A stretch of 9,921 nucleotides of DNA, from assembly GCA_051875715.1 (NCBI GenBank), contig JBJEHD010000066.1, forward strand, positions 1 through 9,921. Direction: 5' to 3'. Of this stretch, positions 1 to 5,795 are shown piece by piece. The notes beneath the pieces were generated by a model, which was given only the letters and a program-made list of their open reading frames with translations, searched no databases and was not told the DNA's origin. The stretch comes from DYCT01 sp051875715. Its GTDB lineage: Bacteria; Bacteroidota; Bacteroidia; Bacteroidales; Bacteroidaceae. Positions within the stretch are counted from its first letter, which is position 1; every line of letters starts with the position of its first letter. A program made the translations under genes and the position numbers.

Positions 1-25
1 ATAAATCCGCAACTCCTTCATTCTA

Positions 26-44
26 ATCTGATACTCAATCAGAT
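26..44. other. small AT-rich stem-loop near the window start
   Basis: ATCTGAT (26-32) and ATCAGAT (38-44) form a perfect 7-bp stem around the loop ACTCA. A run of seven T follows from position 50 on the plus strand. It could be a weak rightward terminator for a gene outside the window. It could also be a hairpin in the 5' leader of the leftward transcript proposed from the promoter at 69-94. The stem has only two G-C pairs, so neither reading is strong. Confidence 0.25.
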
Positions 45-68
45 ATAAGTTTTTTTGATTATCCGCAG

Positions 69-94
69 CAAAGATAGTGCAAGCCGAGAGCAAA
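69..94 (-). promoter_or_regulatory. leftward Bacteroidetes-type promoter for a gene left of the window
   Basis: The plus-strand word CAAAGATA (69-76) reads TATCTTTG on the minus strand, an exact match to the Bacteroidetes -7 consensus TAnnTTTG. Just upstream on the minus strand lies CTCTCGGCTTGCA (complement of 78-90), preceded by a run of T. The same 13-mer sits at the same place in the promoter of the methyltransferase gene (8747-8759). No good -33 TTTG is found at the usual 19-21 bp; the nearest, at 91-94, is only 14 bp away. The driven gene would lie outside the window. Confidence 0.5.
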
Positions 95-409
95 AAAGAC
101 AGCTTGCTTCCTTTTTTAGCCGAGGCACAGCCTATTTTATCAAAAGATAGCAAGAAAACCTTGGCGGAATTTATTAACTGAAATCGTCCGTTCAGAAAGA
201 CTTGACGAGTAGAACACTCAAGTTTTACAAATGACTGATTTGAGTTAAACAACCTGTGGAAAACCTGTGAAAACATGGTGGAAAGAAAAATAAAAAAAAG
301 AGTTGCATTTCTCCCATAAACGTGCATACACCCGGCTTTGTGAACTCTCCAAATCCTGCAAGGCAAAGTTTGCAGTCCGGTTTCAACATCTTTTTCCGCT
401 TATTTACGC
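95..409. other. gene-free AT-rich stretch with DnaA-box-like words and hairpins
   Basis: No credible coding region is seen. Short open frames here lack a start context, recognisable protein features and the codon bias of the neighbouring genes. The stretch contains an ACTTGA/TCAAGT stem-loop (200-223) followed by TTTT, an alternative pairing of ACTCAA (216-221) with TTGAGT (240-245), and three 11-bp DnaA-box-like units at 253-285. A purine-rich, A-rich run (281-301) follows the boxes. Which of these matter is unknown. Confidence 0.5.
253..285 (-). repeat. three 11-bp DnaA-box-like units in tandem
   Basis: Units start at 253, 264 and 275. The first contains TGTGGAAAA (255-263), the complement of TTTTCCACA, a full match to the DnaA-box pattern TTWTNCACA. 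The second, TGTGAAAAC (266-274), misses it by one base. The third, GGTGGAAAG (277-285), is degenerate. The exact 11-bp spacing puts all three on one face of the helix, next to an A-rich run. This resembles part of a replication origin, but one perfect box is weak evidence and dnaA is not visible here. Confidence 0.35.
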
Positions 410-438
410 TTGCGGATAGCAGAAAGTTTCTAACTTTG
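410..438 (+). promoter_or_regulatory. candidate nadA promoter (Bacteroidetes -33/-7)
   Basis: TAACTTTG (431-438) matches the Bacteroidetes -7 consensus TAnnTTTG exactly. TTG at 410-412 is a plausible -33 element with an 18-bp spacer, one base shorter than usual. A start near 443-446 would give a leader of about 220 nt before nadA. No better plus-strand match was found between this site and the gene; TATTCTTTG at 487-495 has one base too many. Confidence 0.5.
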
Positions 439-443
439 CAGAC

Positions 444-611
444 TATCAACAGGTGTGGGAAAGATGGTGTACTATGGCGGATAACCTATTCTTTGTCAGC
501 CAATAAAGTTTTCAAATACTTGTTGATAAACCCTTGATAACTCCAACATGAGGACTCATAACCCAAATTAGCAAACAGAGGGCCGGTTTTTTTCCAACAG
601 TATAAACCGGC
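444..611 (+). ncRNA. candidate structured nadA leader or small RNA
   Basis: Just downstream of the predicted start, TATCAACA (444-451) is the exact complement of TGTTGATA (521-528). Pairing continues inward to 456/516, giving a 13-bp helix with three G-U pairs that encloses a 59-nt domain. Inside it, AAAGA (460-464) can pair with TCTTT (490-494). A second hairpin, GCCGGTTT/AAACCGGC (582-589/604-611), follows. I recognise no known riboswitch or RNA family. It may be a long regulated 5' UTR, a separate sRNA, or chance pairing in AT-rich DNA. Confidence 0.3.
582..611 (+). promoter_or_regulatory. GC-rich hairpin in the nadA leader
   Basis: GCCGGTTT (582-589) and AAACCGGC (604-611) form a perfect 8-bp stem with a 14-nt loop in otherwise AT-rich sequence. 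A T-rich run begins only at about 620, so it is not a classical intrinsic terminator with an abutting U-tract. It could still act as an attenuator, a leader-stabilising hairpin or a dyad operator. It ends 53 nt before the nadA start. Confidence 0.35.
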
Positions 612-650
612 TATCATCATCAGCATATGTTTTTTTATTTTTTAAAGAGA

Positions 651-656
651 AAAGGA
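651..656 (+). promoter_or_regulatory. ribosome binding site of nadA
   Basis: AAAGGA lies 8 nt before the ATG at 665 and 11 nt before the second ATG at 668. The spacing favours 665, although the tandem ATGs make either possible. This purine-rich site is clearer than those of the other genes in the window. Confidence 0.5.
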
Positions 657-664
657 ATAAGAAT

Positions 665-1660
665 ATGATGAATCGAGAGGAATGGTTGAAAAAGGGGTAT
701 GCCGACGAGGCGGTAGATCCGTCGGTCGACCTGAAAGCGGAAATAAACCGGCTGCGGAAGGAAAAGAATGCGGTCATCCTGGCGCACTACTATCAGAGGG
801 GCGAGTTGCAGGACATCGCAGACTTCGTAGGCGACAGCCTGGCCTTGGCACAATGGGCTGCCAAGACCACGGCCGACATCCTGGTGCTGTGTGGAGTCCA
901 CTTCATGGGCGAAACGGCCAAGGTGCTTTGCCCGGACAAGAAAGTGCTGGTGCCCGACCTGAACGCGGGATGTTCGCTGGCCGACAGTTGTCCGGCCGAC
1001 AAGTTTGCCCGGTTCGTGAAGGAGCACCCCGACCACACGGTGATTTCGTACGTCAACACGACGGCTGCCGTGAAGGCTGTGACGGACGTGGTGGTGACAT
1101 CGACCAACGCACGCCAGATAGTGGAGAGTTTTGCTCCTGACGAGAAAATCATCTTCGGACCGGACCGCAACCTGGGCAGCTACATCAATGCCGTGACGAA
1201 CCGCAATATGTTGTTGTGGGATGGTGCCTGCCATGTGCACGAACAATTCTCGGTGGAAAAAATCGTGGCCTTGAAGAAGGAATATCCCGACGCCCTGGTG
1301 CTGGCACATCCCGAATGCAAGGGGGCGGTGCTGAAAGTGGCCGACGTGGTAGGGTCGACGGCTGCGCTGTTGAAGCAGGCTGTCCGTTCGGACAAGCAGG
1401 TGTTCATCGTTGCCACCGAGTCGGGCATCATCCACGAGATGCGCAAACAATGCCCCCAAAAGACCTTTATACCGGCTCCTCCGAACGACAGCACGTGCGC
1501 CTGCAACGAATGCAACTTCATGCGCCTGAATACGCTCCAGAAGCTCTATAATTGCTTGAAATACGAGTTCCCCGAGATACAGGTGGACGAGGCAGTTGCC
1601 AAGGAGGCCGTGAAACCCATTCAGCGCATGCTGGAGATATCGGAAAAATTAGGCTTGTAA
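665..1660 (+). CDS. nadA: quinolinate synthase NadA
   Basis: This enzyme condenses iminoaspartate (made by NadB) with dihydroxyacetone phosphate to give quinolinate, the first committed ring intermediate of de novo NAD synthesis. It is cytosolic and carries a [4Fe-4S] cluster. The 331-residue product is a normal length. By comparison with characterised NadA proteins the active-site residues are present: H41 and Y43 (AHYYQ), S58 (GDSLA), Y129 and N131 (SYVNT), S146, H192, H215 and E217 (HPEC), and T232. Cluster ligands are C103 (AGCSLA), C189 (WDGACHVH) and one of C278, C280 or C283 near the C-terminus. The C-terminal cysteines are spaced CxCxxC, where E. coli has CxxCxxC. The gene starts with two ATGs; the first is better placed relative to AAAGGA. 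It appears monocistronic, with its own promoter and terminator; nadB and nadC are not in the window. Confidence 0.97.
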   Translation: MMNREEWLKKGYADEAVDPSVDLKAEINRLRKEKNAVILAHYYQRGELQDIADFVGDSLALAQWAAKTTADILVLCGVHFMGETAKVLCPDKKVLVPDLNAGCSLADSCPADKFARFVKEHPDHTVISYVNTTAAVKAVTDVVVTSTNARQIVESFAPDEKIIFGPDRNLGSYINAVTNRNMLLWDGACHVHEQFSVEKIVALKKEYPDALVLAHPECKGAVLKVADVVGSTAALLKQAVRSDKQVFIVATESGIIHEMRKQCPQKTFIPAPPNDSTCACNECNFMRLNTLQKLYNCLKYEFPEIQVDEAVAKEAVKPIQRMLEISEKLGL

Positions 1661-1682
1661 ACAGAAAGCATACGTACAGAAT

Positions 1683-1733
1683 AAAGCAGCCCTCGCTCCT
1701 ATAATCAAAATAGGGAAGCGGGGGCTGCTTTTT
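1683..1733 (+). terminator. strong intrinsic terminator of nadA
   Basis: AAAGCAGCCC (1683-1692) is the exact complement of GGGCTGCTTT (1722-1731). The stem continues through CGCT/AGCG and CCTAT/ATAGG with a 2-nt bulge (1715-1716), closing on the 7-nt loop AATCAAA. A run of five T ends the structure. It begins 23 nt after the nadA stop codon. On the minus strand the hairpin is followed only by TTTATT, so it may stop leftward transcription weakly. Confidence 0.9.
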
Positions 1734-1764
1734 AAACCCAAATCGGTCATTAGCGTTATAAGGT

Positions 1765-1816
1765 GTTGCAACGCGATTGCAATGGTGTTGCAACGGCATT
1801 GCAATTGGCTTGCAAC
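1765..1816. repeat. array of TTGCAA palindromes at exact 11-bp spacing
   Basis: TTGCAA occurs five times, at 1766, 1777, 1788, 1799 and 1810, always 11 bp apart. Counting flanking bases, 8-bp palindromes alternate: GTTGCAAC, ATTGCAAT, GTTGCAAC, ATTGCAAT, then CTTGCAAC. The true unit is therefore 22 bp with two dyad centres. Degenerate copies, TTGTTCAA (1822-1829) and TTTCAA (1835-1840), continue rightward slightly out of phase. The array lies just beyond the nadA terminator. Its function is unknown. Confidence 0.85.
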
Positions 1817-1853
1817 AACCGTTGTTCAAACGGCTTTCAACTCATTCCGACGC

Positions 1854-1927
1854 GTGTACACGTGAAGGCCGATGCGTGTACACGTGAAAGCCGATGCGTG
1901 TACACGTGAGGGCTGATGCGTGTACAG
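1854..1927. repeat. 22-bp tandem repeat with GTGTACAC palindromes
   Basis: GTGTACAC occurs at 1854-1861, 1876-1883 and 1898-1905, with a degraded fourth copy GTGTACAG at 1920-1927, all exactly 22 bp apart. Midway between them are GGCC (1867-1870), AGCC (1889-1892) and GGCT (1911-1914), so dyad-like centres again fall every 11 bp. The intact units also contain CACGTG overlapping the palindrome. The last unit ends 35 bp beyond the porZ-like stop codon. It has the same 11/22-bp design as the TTGCAA array with a different sequence. Confidence 0.85.
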
Positions 1928-1962
1928 GCGCAGACGAAGGTGCGTCGGCACCCCATTTCCGT

Positions 1963-4257
1963 TCATCGGATGACGGCTATCTTGGTAGCCACGCCTTCCT
2001 TTCCGCTTTCGTTGGTGGCCAGCACCAGGTAGATGCCTGAGGCGACACGGCGGCCGCTGGCATCGCAGCCGTTCCACGTGAATTGGCCTCCTTTGCTGAC
2101 GCCGGAGTGGACAAGGCGGCCGCTGGCGTCGACAATCTTCACCTGGCTGTCGCGCATCAGCCCGACAATGGCGATACGGCCGTCGTAGTAGGACGGAACC
2201 GGGTTGGGGTAGGCATAGACTTGTTCGTCGACAAAACGGTCGGTTCCGCTGGTGGCGTCGCTTCGGTAGGAAACGAGTCCTTTGTCGGTCCCAATCCATA
2301 CTTCGCCGGTGGTGGGGTCGATAGCGACGGACTCGATGTTGTCCGAGATAAGCGGACTGTTCTCGGTGGTGAAATGGTGAATGGTCTCCATGCCGTCGGC
2401 ACTGATAAGGTAGATGCCGCTTCCTTCAGTCCCAATCCATTTGCGGTTGTCGCCGTCGATGGCGATGACTTTGATGCTTTCGTGTTCCAGCAGGTAGTCG
2501 CCCAGGTTGGTGCCGTCGTTGCGCGGCACGATGATGCGCGTGCAGGTGTTCGACTCGAAGATGCGGGAAGGGTTGGTGAAGACGAGCGGACCCTTGTCCG
2601 TTCCCACCCAGATGGTTCCATCGAGGTCTTCCACCACGGTATAGACGAAGATGGGGACGATTTTCTCGCCGTTTTGGTCGACAAAGGCTTGCCAGTACAC
2701 CGACTGGTCGTCGGATGTGTTGTCCAGGGTGTTGTTGGCATTGAAGCAGAACACGCCCACGGCGTTGGTGCCGCGTTTGGAGCACGTCCACAACCAACCT
2801 CGCTGGTCGAAGATGATGTCGCCCGGAGTGGCGATTTGCGAGAAACTGCTGTGCGAGAAGCTGCGCCATTGGCCGTCGGGCTGCATGACGTGCAGCGTAT
2901 GTTCTACTTGGGCGCAGTTGACCCACAGGTTGTTGTACGCATCGAAGGCGACGCCGCTGGTCCGGATGAAGTTGTCTTGTCCGCTTTGTCCGGGAAAGAT
3001 GCTTTCAAGCGAACTGTTGCCATACCGATGGAGTTTCACGAACTTTCCGTTCTGGTATTCGTAGACTCCTTCGCCCGACGAACTGGCAAAGATGTGTTCG
3101 GAATCACGCGGGTCCACCGCCACCTTGTTGATGTCGTAATAGGAAAGGCCGGTCAGGTCGCTCACGGATTCGTCGTAGTGGCTCCAGGTGTTGTCTTTGT
3201 ACTCCATGATGGTGGCCTGCCGGAAATAGCGGTCGCCCCAGATGCCTCCGCCGGCAATGAGCAGCCGGTCGGCAAAGGTCATGTAGTAATCCCAGTTGTG
3301 CAGCGGCGAGTCGGGCAGGAGGTTGCCCGTGATGTTTTTCAGCGTCGCGTCTGCTTCGTTCAGGCGGTATCCGTTCAGTCCGTATTCGTCGTTGCCTGCC
3401 CAGTAGACGCCGTCGTGGTAGGTCATGTAGTCGGTCCATTCGGTGCTGACGGTGATGTGTTGGGCAAACGAGTCGAAGATGTGTGCCTTGTCCACCTCGC
3501 CAAGAATCAGTTTGTCCTCGGTCTGGGCCACATAGCGATGGGCGAACACGTAGAAAAGGTCGAAATCCTGCGTTTCGTAGTTGGGGATGTAGACTCCGCC
3601 GTCGGACGTGATGCCCACGAGGCGGTGGTCAAAATAAAGCAGGTCGGCAAACACGTTCTCCTTGTACAGGGTCCAGTTCTTCTTGTCCAGCAGGTTGTCG
3701 GTGATTTTTCCCTGATAGATGCCTTCGGGGGTGGCCAAGTAGAAAGTCTGGTCGTGAAGGACACAGGCGTTGACCTTTTTGCCCAGGATGTAGGAATTGG
3801 CAATCTCCTGCTTTTTCACGTTCACTACCACCAGTCCGAAGTTGGTGGACAGGTAGGCATAGTCTCCTTGCACGCGGATGTGGTTCACCGTTTTGTCCTC
3901 GTACATGCTTTTGTTCATCAGGTCGGGGATGTTGACGGTTTCTTTGTCGTCGACAAGCAGGTCGATGTTCGAGTTGTCGTAGACGATGACCAGCGTGCGA
4001 AGCGATTCGGCATAGGCGATGTCTTTGATGTAGACATCGTTGAGCAGGTAGGTCTTGTCGTAGGTCTGCAGGCTGGTGTCGTCTTGGTCGTATGAGTAGA
4101 GCGAGTTGTTGCTCAGCACGTAGACCAGACGTCCGGCTGGGGCTGTTTTGCAGGCATCGTGGTAGGCCATGTAGATGGCCCAGTCGCCAATGGCGGCCTG
4201 GACGGGTTTCGCCAGCAGGCTTGCCAGCAGGAGTAGGAGAGAGGCGTATTTTCTCAT
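1963..4257 (-). CDS. porZ: PorZ-like beta-propeller protein with type IX sorting domain
   Basis: This is a predicted exported 764-residue protein resembling PorZ, the surface component of the type IX secretion attachment complex that in Porphyromonas takes part in linking cargo to anionic lipopolysaccharide. Residues 1-21 form a signal peptide (MRKYASLLLLL, cleavage near VQA/AIG). The middle has propeller repeats; WVGT/WIGT blade motifs occur at W550, W607 and W654. The C-terminal 85 residues form a Por-type sorting domain beginning with YPNP (683-686) and ending with GIYL, GK and KIAVIR. An in-frame ATG 24 bp upstream would add eight residues ahead of the signal peptide. The ATG at 4257 is preferred because it overlaps the rdgB stop (ATGA) and gives a clean signal sequence. 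Whether the cell has a complete type IX system cannot be seen. A generic two-component-propeller-like surface protein is the alternative reading. Confidence 0.85.
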   Translation of the reverse strand: MRKYASLLLLLASLLAKPVQAAIGDWAIYMAYHDACKTAPAGRLVYVLSNNSLYSYDQDDTSLQTYDKTYLLNDVYIKDIAYAESLRTLVIVYDNSNIDLLVDDKETVNIPDLMNKSMYEDKTVNHIRVQGDYAYLSTNFGLVVVNVKKQEIANSYILGKKVNACVLHDQTFYLATPEGIYQGKITDNLLDKKNWTLYKENVFADLLYFDHRLVGITSDGGVYIPNYETQDFDLFYVFAHRYVAQTEDKLILGEVDKAHIFDSFAQHITVSTEWTDYMTYHDGVYWAGNDEYGLNGYRLNEADATLKNITGNLLPDSPLHNWDYYMTFADRLLIAGGGIWGDRYFRQATIMEYKDNTWSHYDESVSDLTGLSYYDINKVAVDPRDSEHIFASSSGEGVYEYQNGKFVKLHRYGNSSLESIFPGQSGQDNFIRTSGVAFDAYNNLWVNCAQVEHTLHVMQPDGQWRSFSHSSFSQIATPGDIIFDQRGWLWTCSKRGTNAVGVFCFNANNTLDNTSDDQSVYWQAFVDQNGEKIVPIFVYTVVEDLDGTIWVGTDKGPLVFTNPSRIFESNTCTRIIVPRNDGTNLGDYLLEHESIKVIAIDGDNRKWIGTEGSGIYLISADGMETIHHFTTENSPLISDNIESVAIDPTTGEVWIGTDKGLVSYRSDATSGTDRFVDEQVYAYPNPVPSYYDGRIAIVGLMRDSQVKIVDASGRLVHSGVSKGGQFTWNGCDASGRRVASGIYLVLATNESGKEGVATKIAVIR

Positions 4258-4832
4258 GAATGCGAATTCAAAAATTGACAAAGTTTGTCGATGGCGATGG
4301 CTCGGTGGCTGATGCGGTTTTTGATGTCGTCGCCCAGTTCGGCAAAGGTCTGGTCGTAGCCGTCGGGCCGGAAGATGGGGTCGTAGCCAAAGCCTCCTTC
4401 ACCGTGTTTCCGATGGGTGATGACACCGTTGATGATGCCTTCGAACTGGTATTCTTTTCCGTCGAGCATGAGGCTGATGACCGTGCGGAAGCGGGCTTTC
4501 CGGTTGGTTTCCCCGTCCAACTGGTGCAACACCTTTTGCATGTTGTCTTCCGAGTTCTTGCTCTCGCCGGCATAGCGGGCCGAACAGACGCCGGGTGCTC
4601 CGTCCAGGGCTTCTATCTCCAAGCCGGAATCGTCGGCAAAACAATCTACGTGGTAGTGTTCGAAGACGTAGTGCGCTTTTATCGAGGCGTTGCCTTCGAT
4701 GGTCTCGGCCGTTTCGGGGATGTCGGTGTGGCAACCCAGGTCGCTCAGGTTCTGGACGAGGATTTTGCCGTTCAGGATGGCGGCGACTTCAGCCGTTTTG
4801 TGCGGATTATGGGTGGCAAATACGAGTTCCAT
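4254..4832 (-). CDS. rdgB: RdgB/HAM1 non-canonical purine NTP pyrophosphatase
   Basis: The enzyme hydrolyses dITP, ITP and XTP to the monophosphate and pyrophosphate, keeping deaminated purines out of DNA and RNA. It is cytosolic and needs Mg2+. The 192-residue length is normal for the family. Signature residues are present: T7, N9, K12 and E15 at the N-terminus (FATHNPHKTAE), DDSGLE at 67-72, APGVCSARYAGE at 79-90, GFGYDP at 147-152 and SHR at 175-177. The start lies 63 nt after the YitT-family stop; the upstream region is A-rich without a clear Shine-Dalgarno. The stop overlaps the porZ-like start by ATGA, which suggests coupled translation. It is third in the probable leuS operon. Confidence 0.97.
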   Translation of the reverse strand: MELVFATHNPHKTAEVAAILNGKILVQNLSDLGCHTDIPETAETIEGNASIKAHYVFEHYHVDCFADDSGLEIEALDGAPGVCSARYAGESKNSEDNMQKVLHQLDGETNRKARFRTVISLMLDGKEYQFEGIINGVITHRKHGEGGFGYDPIFRPDGYDQTFAELGDDIKNRISHRAIAIDKLCQFLNSHS

Positions 4833-4895
4833 TGTCTTTTTTGCTTTCTATCTATAACGGAGAAAAGGGGTGTTTTCTTTTCCGGTACGGACGGA

Positions 4896-5792
4896 TTATT
4901 TCACTTTTATTTGGTCGAAGCCTTCGCCGTAGACACCGATGACGGAACTTTGCGAGATGAAGGCTTTCGGGTCGATGTCCTTCACCAAACGGAAGATGTT
5001 GACCGACTGGCTCTTCTTGGCCAGGACAACGATGACCTTCACCGGCTCTTTGCTGTACCATCCGGTGCCGTCGAGCAGGGTGACGCCCCGGTGCAGGTCT
5101 TGCGAGATGTGTTCGGCAATCTGTTCGTATTGCTTGCTGAAGATGATGAACTGCACGGACTGGCGGGCACTGTTCACGATGAAGTCGATGACGAAACTGA
5201 TGACCGCCAGGGTGGCAAATCCGAAGACGACGCGCCGCCAATCGTTGAAGATGAAGTAGCACGACGAGATGATGACGATGTCGCAATACAGGATCATGCG
5301 TCCCATGGTCACGTCGCGATATTTGTTGACCACGGCGGCAATGATGTCCGTTCCGCCCGTGCTGCCGTTGTTGGCAAACACGATGCCGAGTCCGATGCCG
5401 CAAAGGGTGGCCCCCATCACGCAGGCCATGAAGTCCTGTCCCGGTCCGATGATTTGCATCAGATGGCCGCTGTCGTCCTTCATCATCTCTTGAAACATCC
5501 ACAAAAAGAAGGTGAGGGCGAAGATGGCGTAGGTGGTCTTGAGGCTGAAGCGTGGCCCCAGAATCTTGATGGCACCCGTCAGCAGGAGGGCGTTGATGAT
5601 GAAATAACTGGTTTGGATGGGCGTCCCCGTGGCATAATAGATGATGGCGGAGATACCGGTCACGCCGCCCGTGGTGATTTGGTAGGGCAGCAAGAATGCT
5701 GCCCATCCCAAGGAATAACTAATCAGTCCCAGTGTGATGAAGAGATAGTCTTTCGATTCTCTCAACAACAAGGTTTTGAAAGGTATGTTCAT
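4896..5792 (-). CDS. YitT family membrane protein (DUF161 pair plus DUF2179)
   Basis: This is a predicted inner-membrane protein of unknown substrate. The 298 residues follow the family plan. Hydrophobic segments lie at about 15-37, 45-55, 60-78, 87-103, 120-140, 164-183 and 187-206. The duplicated DUF161 unit shows its glycine-rich signatures at TTGGVTGIS (40-48) and NNGSTGGTDII (141-151). A soluble DUF2179 domain occupies about 212-298, with RGVTLLDGTGWYS at 235-247 and the VYGEGF motif at 287-292. The start is 3 nt after the leuS stop, so any ribosome-binding information lies inside the end of leuS and translation is probably coupled. Some relatives are annotated as transporters, but nothing here identifies a substrate. 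Confidence 0.95.
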   Translation of the reverse strand: MNIPFKTLLLRESKDYLFITLGLISYSLGWAAFLLPYQITTGGVTGISAIIYYATGTPIQTSYFIINALLLTGAIKILGPRFSLKTTYAIFALTFFLWMFQEMMKDDSGHLMQIIGPGQDFMACVMGATLCGIGLGIVFANNGSTGGTDIIAAVVNKYRDVTMGRMILYCDIVIISSCYFIFNDWRRVVFGFATLAVISFVIDFIVNSARQSVQFIIFSKQYEQIAEHISQDLHRGVTLLDGTGWYSKEPVKVIVVLAKKSQSVNIFRLVKDIDPKAFISQSSVIGVYGEGFDQIKVK

Positions 5793-5795
5793 GTA

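Larger units (their letters stand above)
1734..1962. other. gene-free convergent gap between nadA and porZ-like gene
   Basis: No gene is supported. Apart from short flanks, the interval is filled by two palindrome arrays (1765-1816 and 1854-1927) and a small hairpin, GGTGC/GCACC with loop GTCG (1939-1952). The hairpin lies 11 nt beyond the porZ-like stop codon but has no T-tract on either strand, so it is a poor terminator candidate. Confidence 0.7.

Noticed and set aside
225..449. Small minus-strand open frame in the same gap
   Set aside because: Its phenylalanine-rich stretch comes from the A-rich run at 281-301, and there is no promoter or start context.
322..537. Small plus-strand open frame upstream of nadA
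   Set aside because: It has no Shine-Dalgarno, its composition is unlike the neighbouring genes, and it runs across the predicted promoter (410-438) and leader stem. It resembles a chance frame in AT-rich DNA.
444..664. NAD+ riboswitch upstream of nadA
   Set aside because: I could not match the conserved elements of the known NAD+-I motif, and that class is known from Acidobacteria.
1859..1908. parS-like ParB sites (CACGTGAA within the 22-bp repeats)
   Set aside because: The core CACGTGAA resembles the right half of parS, but the left half does not fit, giving about 10 of 16 matches. The overlapping GTGTACAC dyad explains the sequence better.
1854..1927. CRISPR array
   Set aside because: The 22-bp units are directly contiguous with no unique spacers, and no cas genes are present.
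1826..2299. Minus-strand open frame across the 22-bp array and the porZ-like C-terminus
   Set aside because: It is out of frame with the clear type IX sorting domain, and its C-terminal part merely translates the tandem repeats.
2083..4095. 670-codon open frame on the plus strand opposite the porZ-like gene
   Set aside because: It is in exact codon register with porZ and stays open only because porZ lacks TTA, CTA and TCA codons. The translation is V/D/G-rich without recognisable domains.
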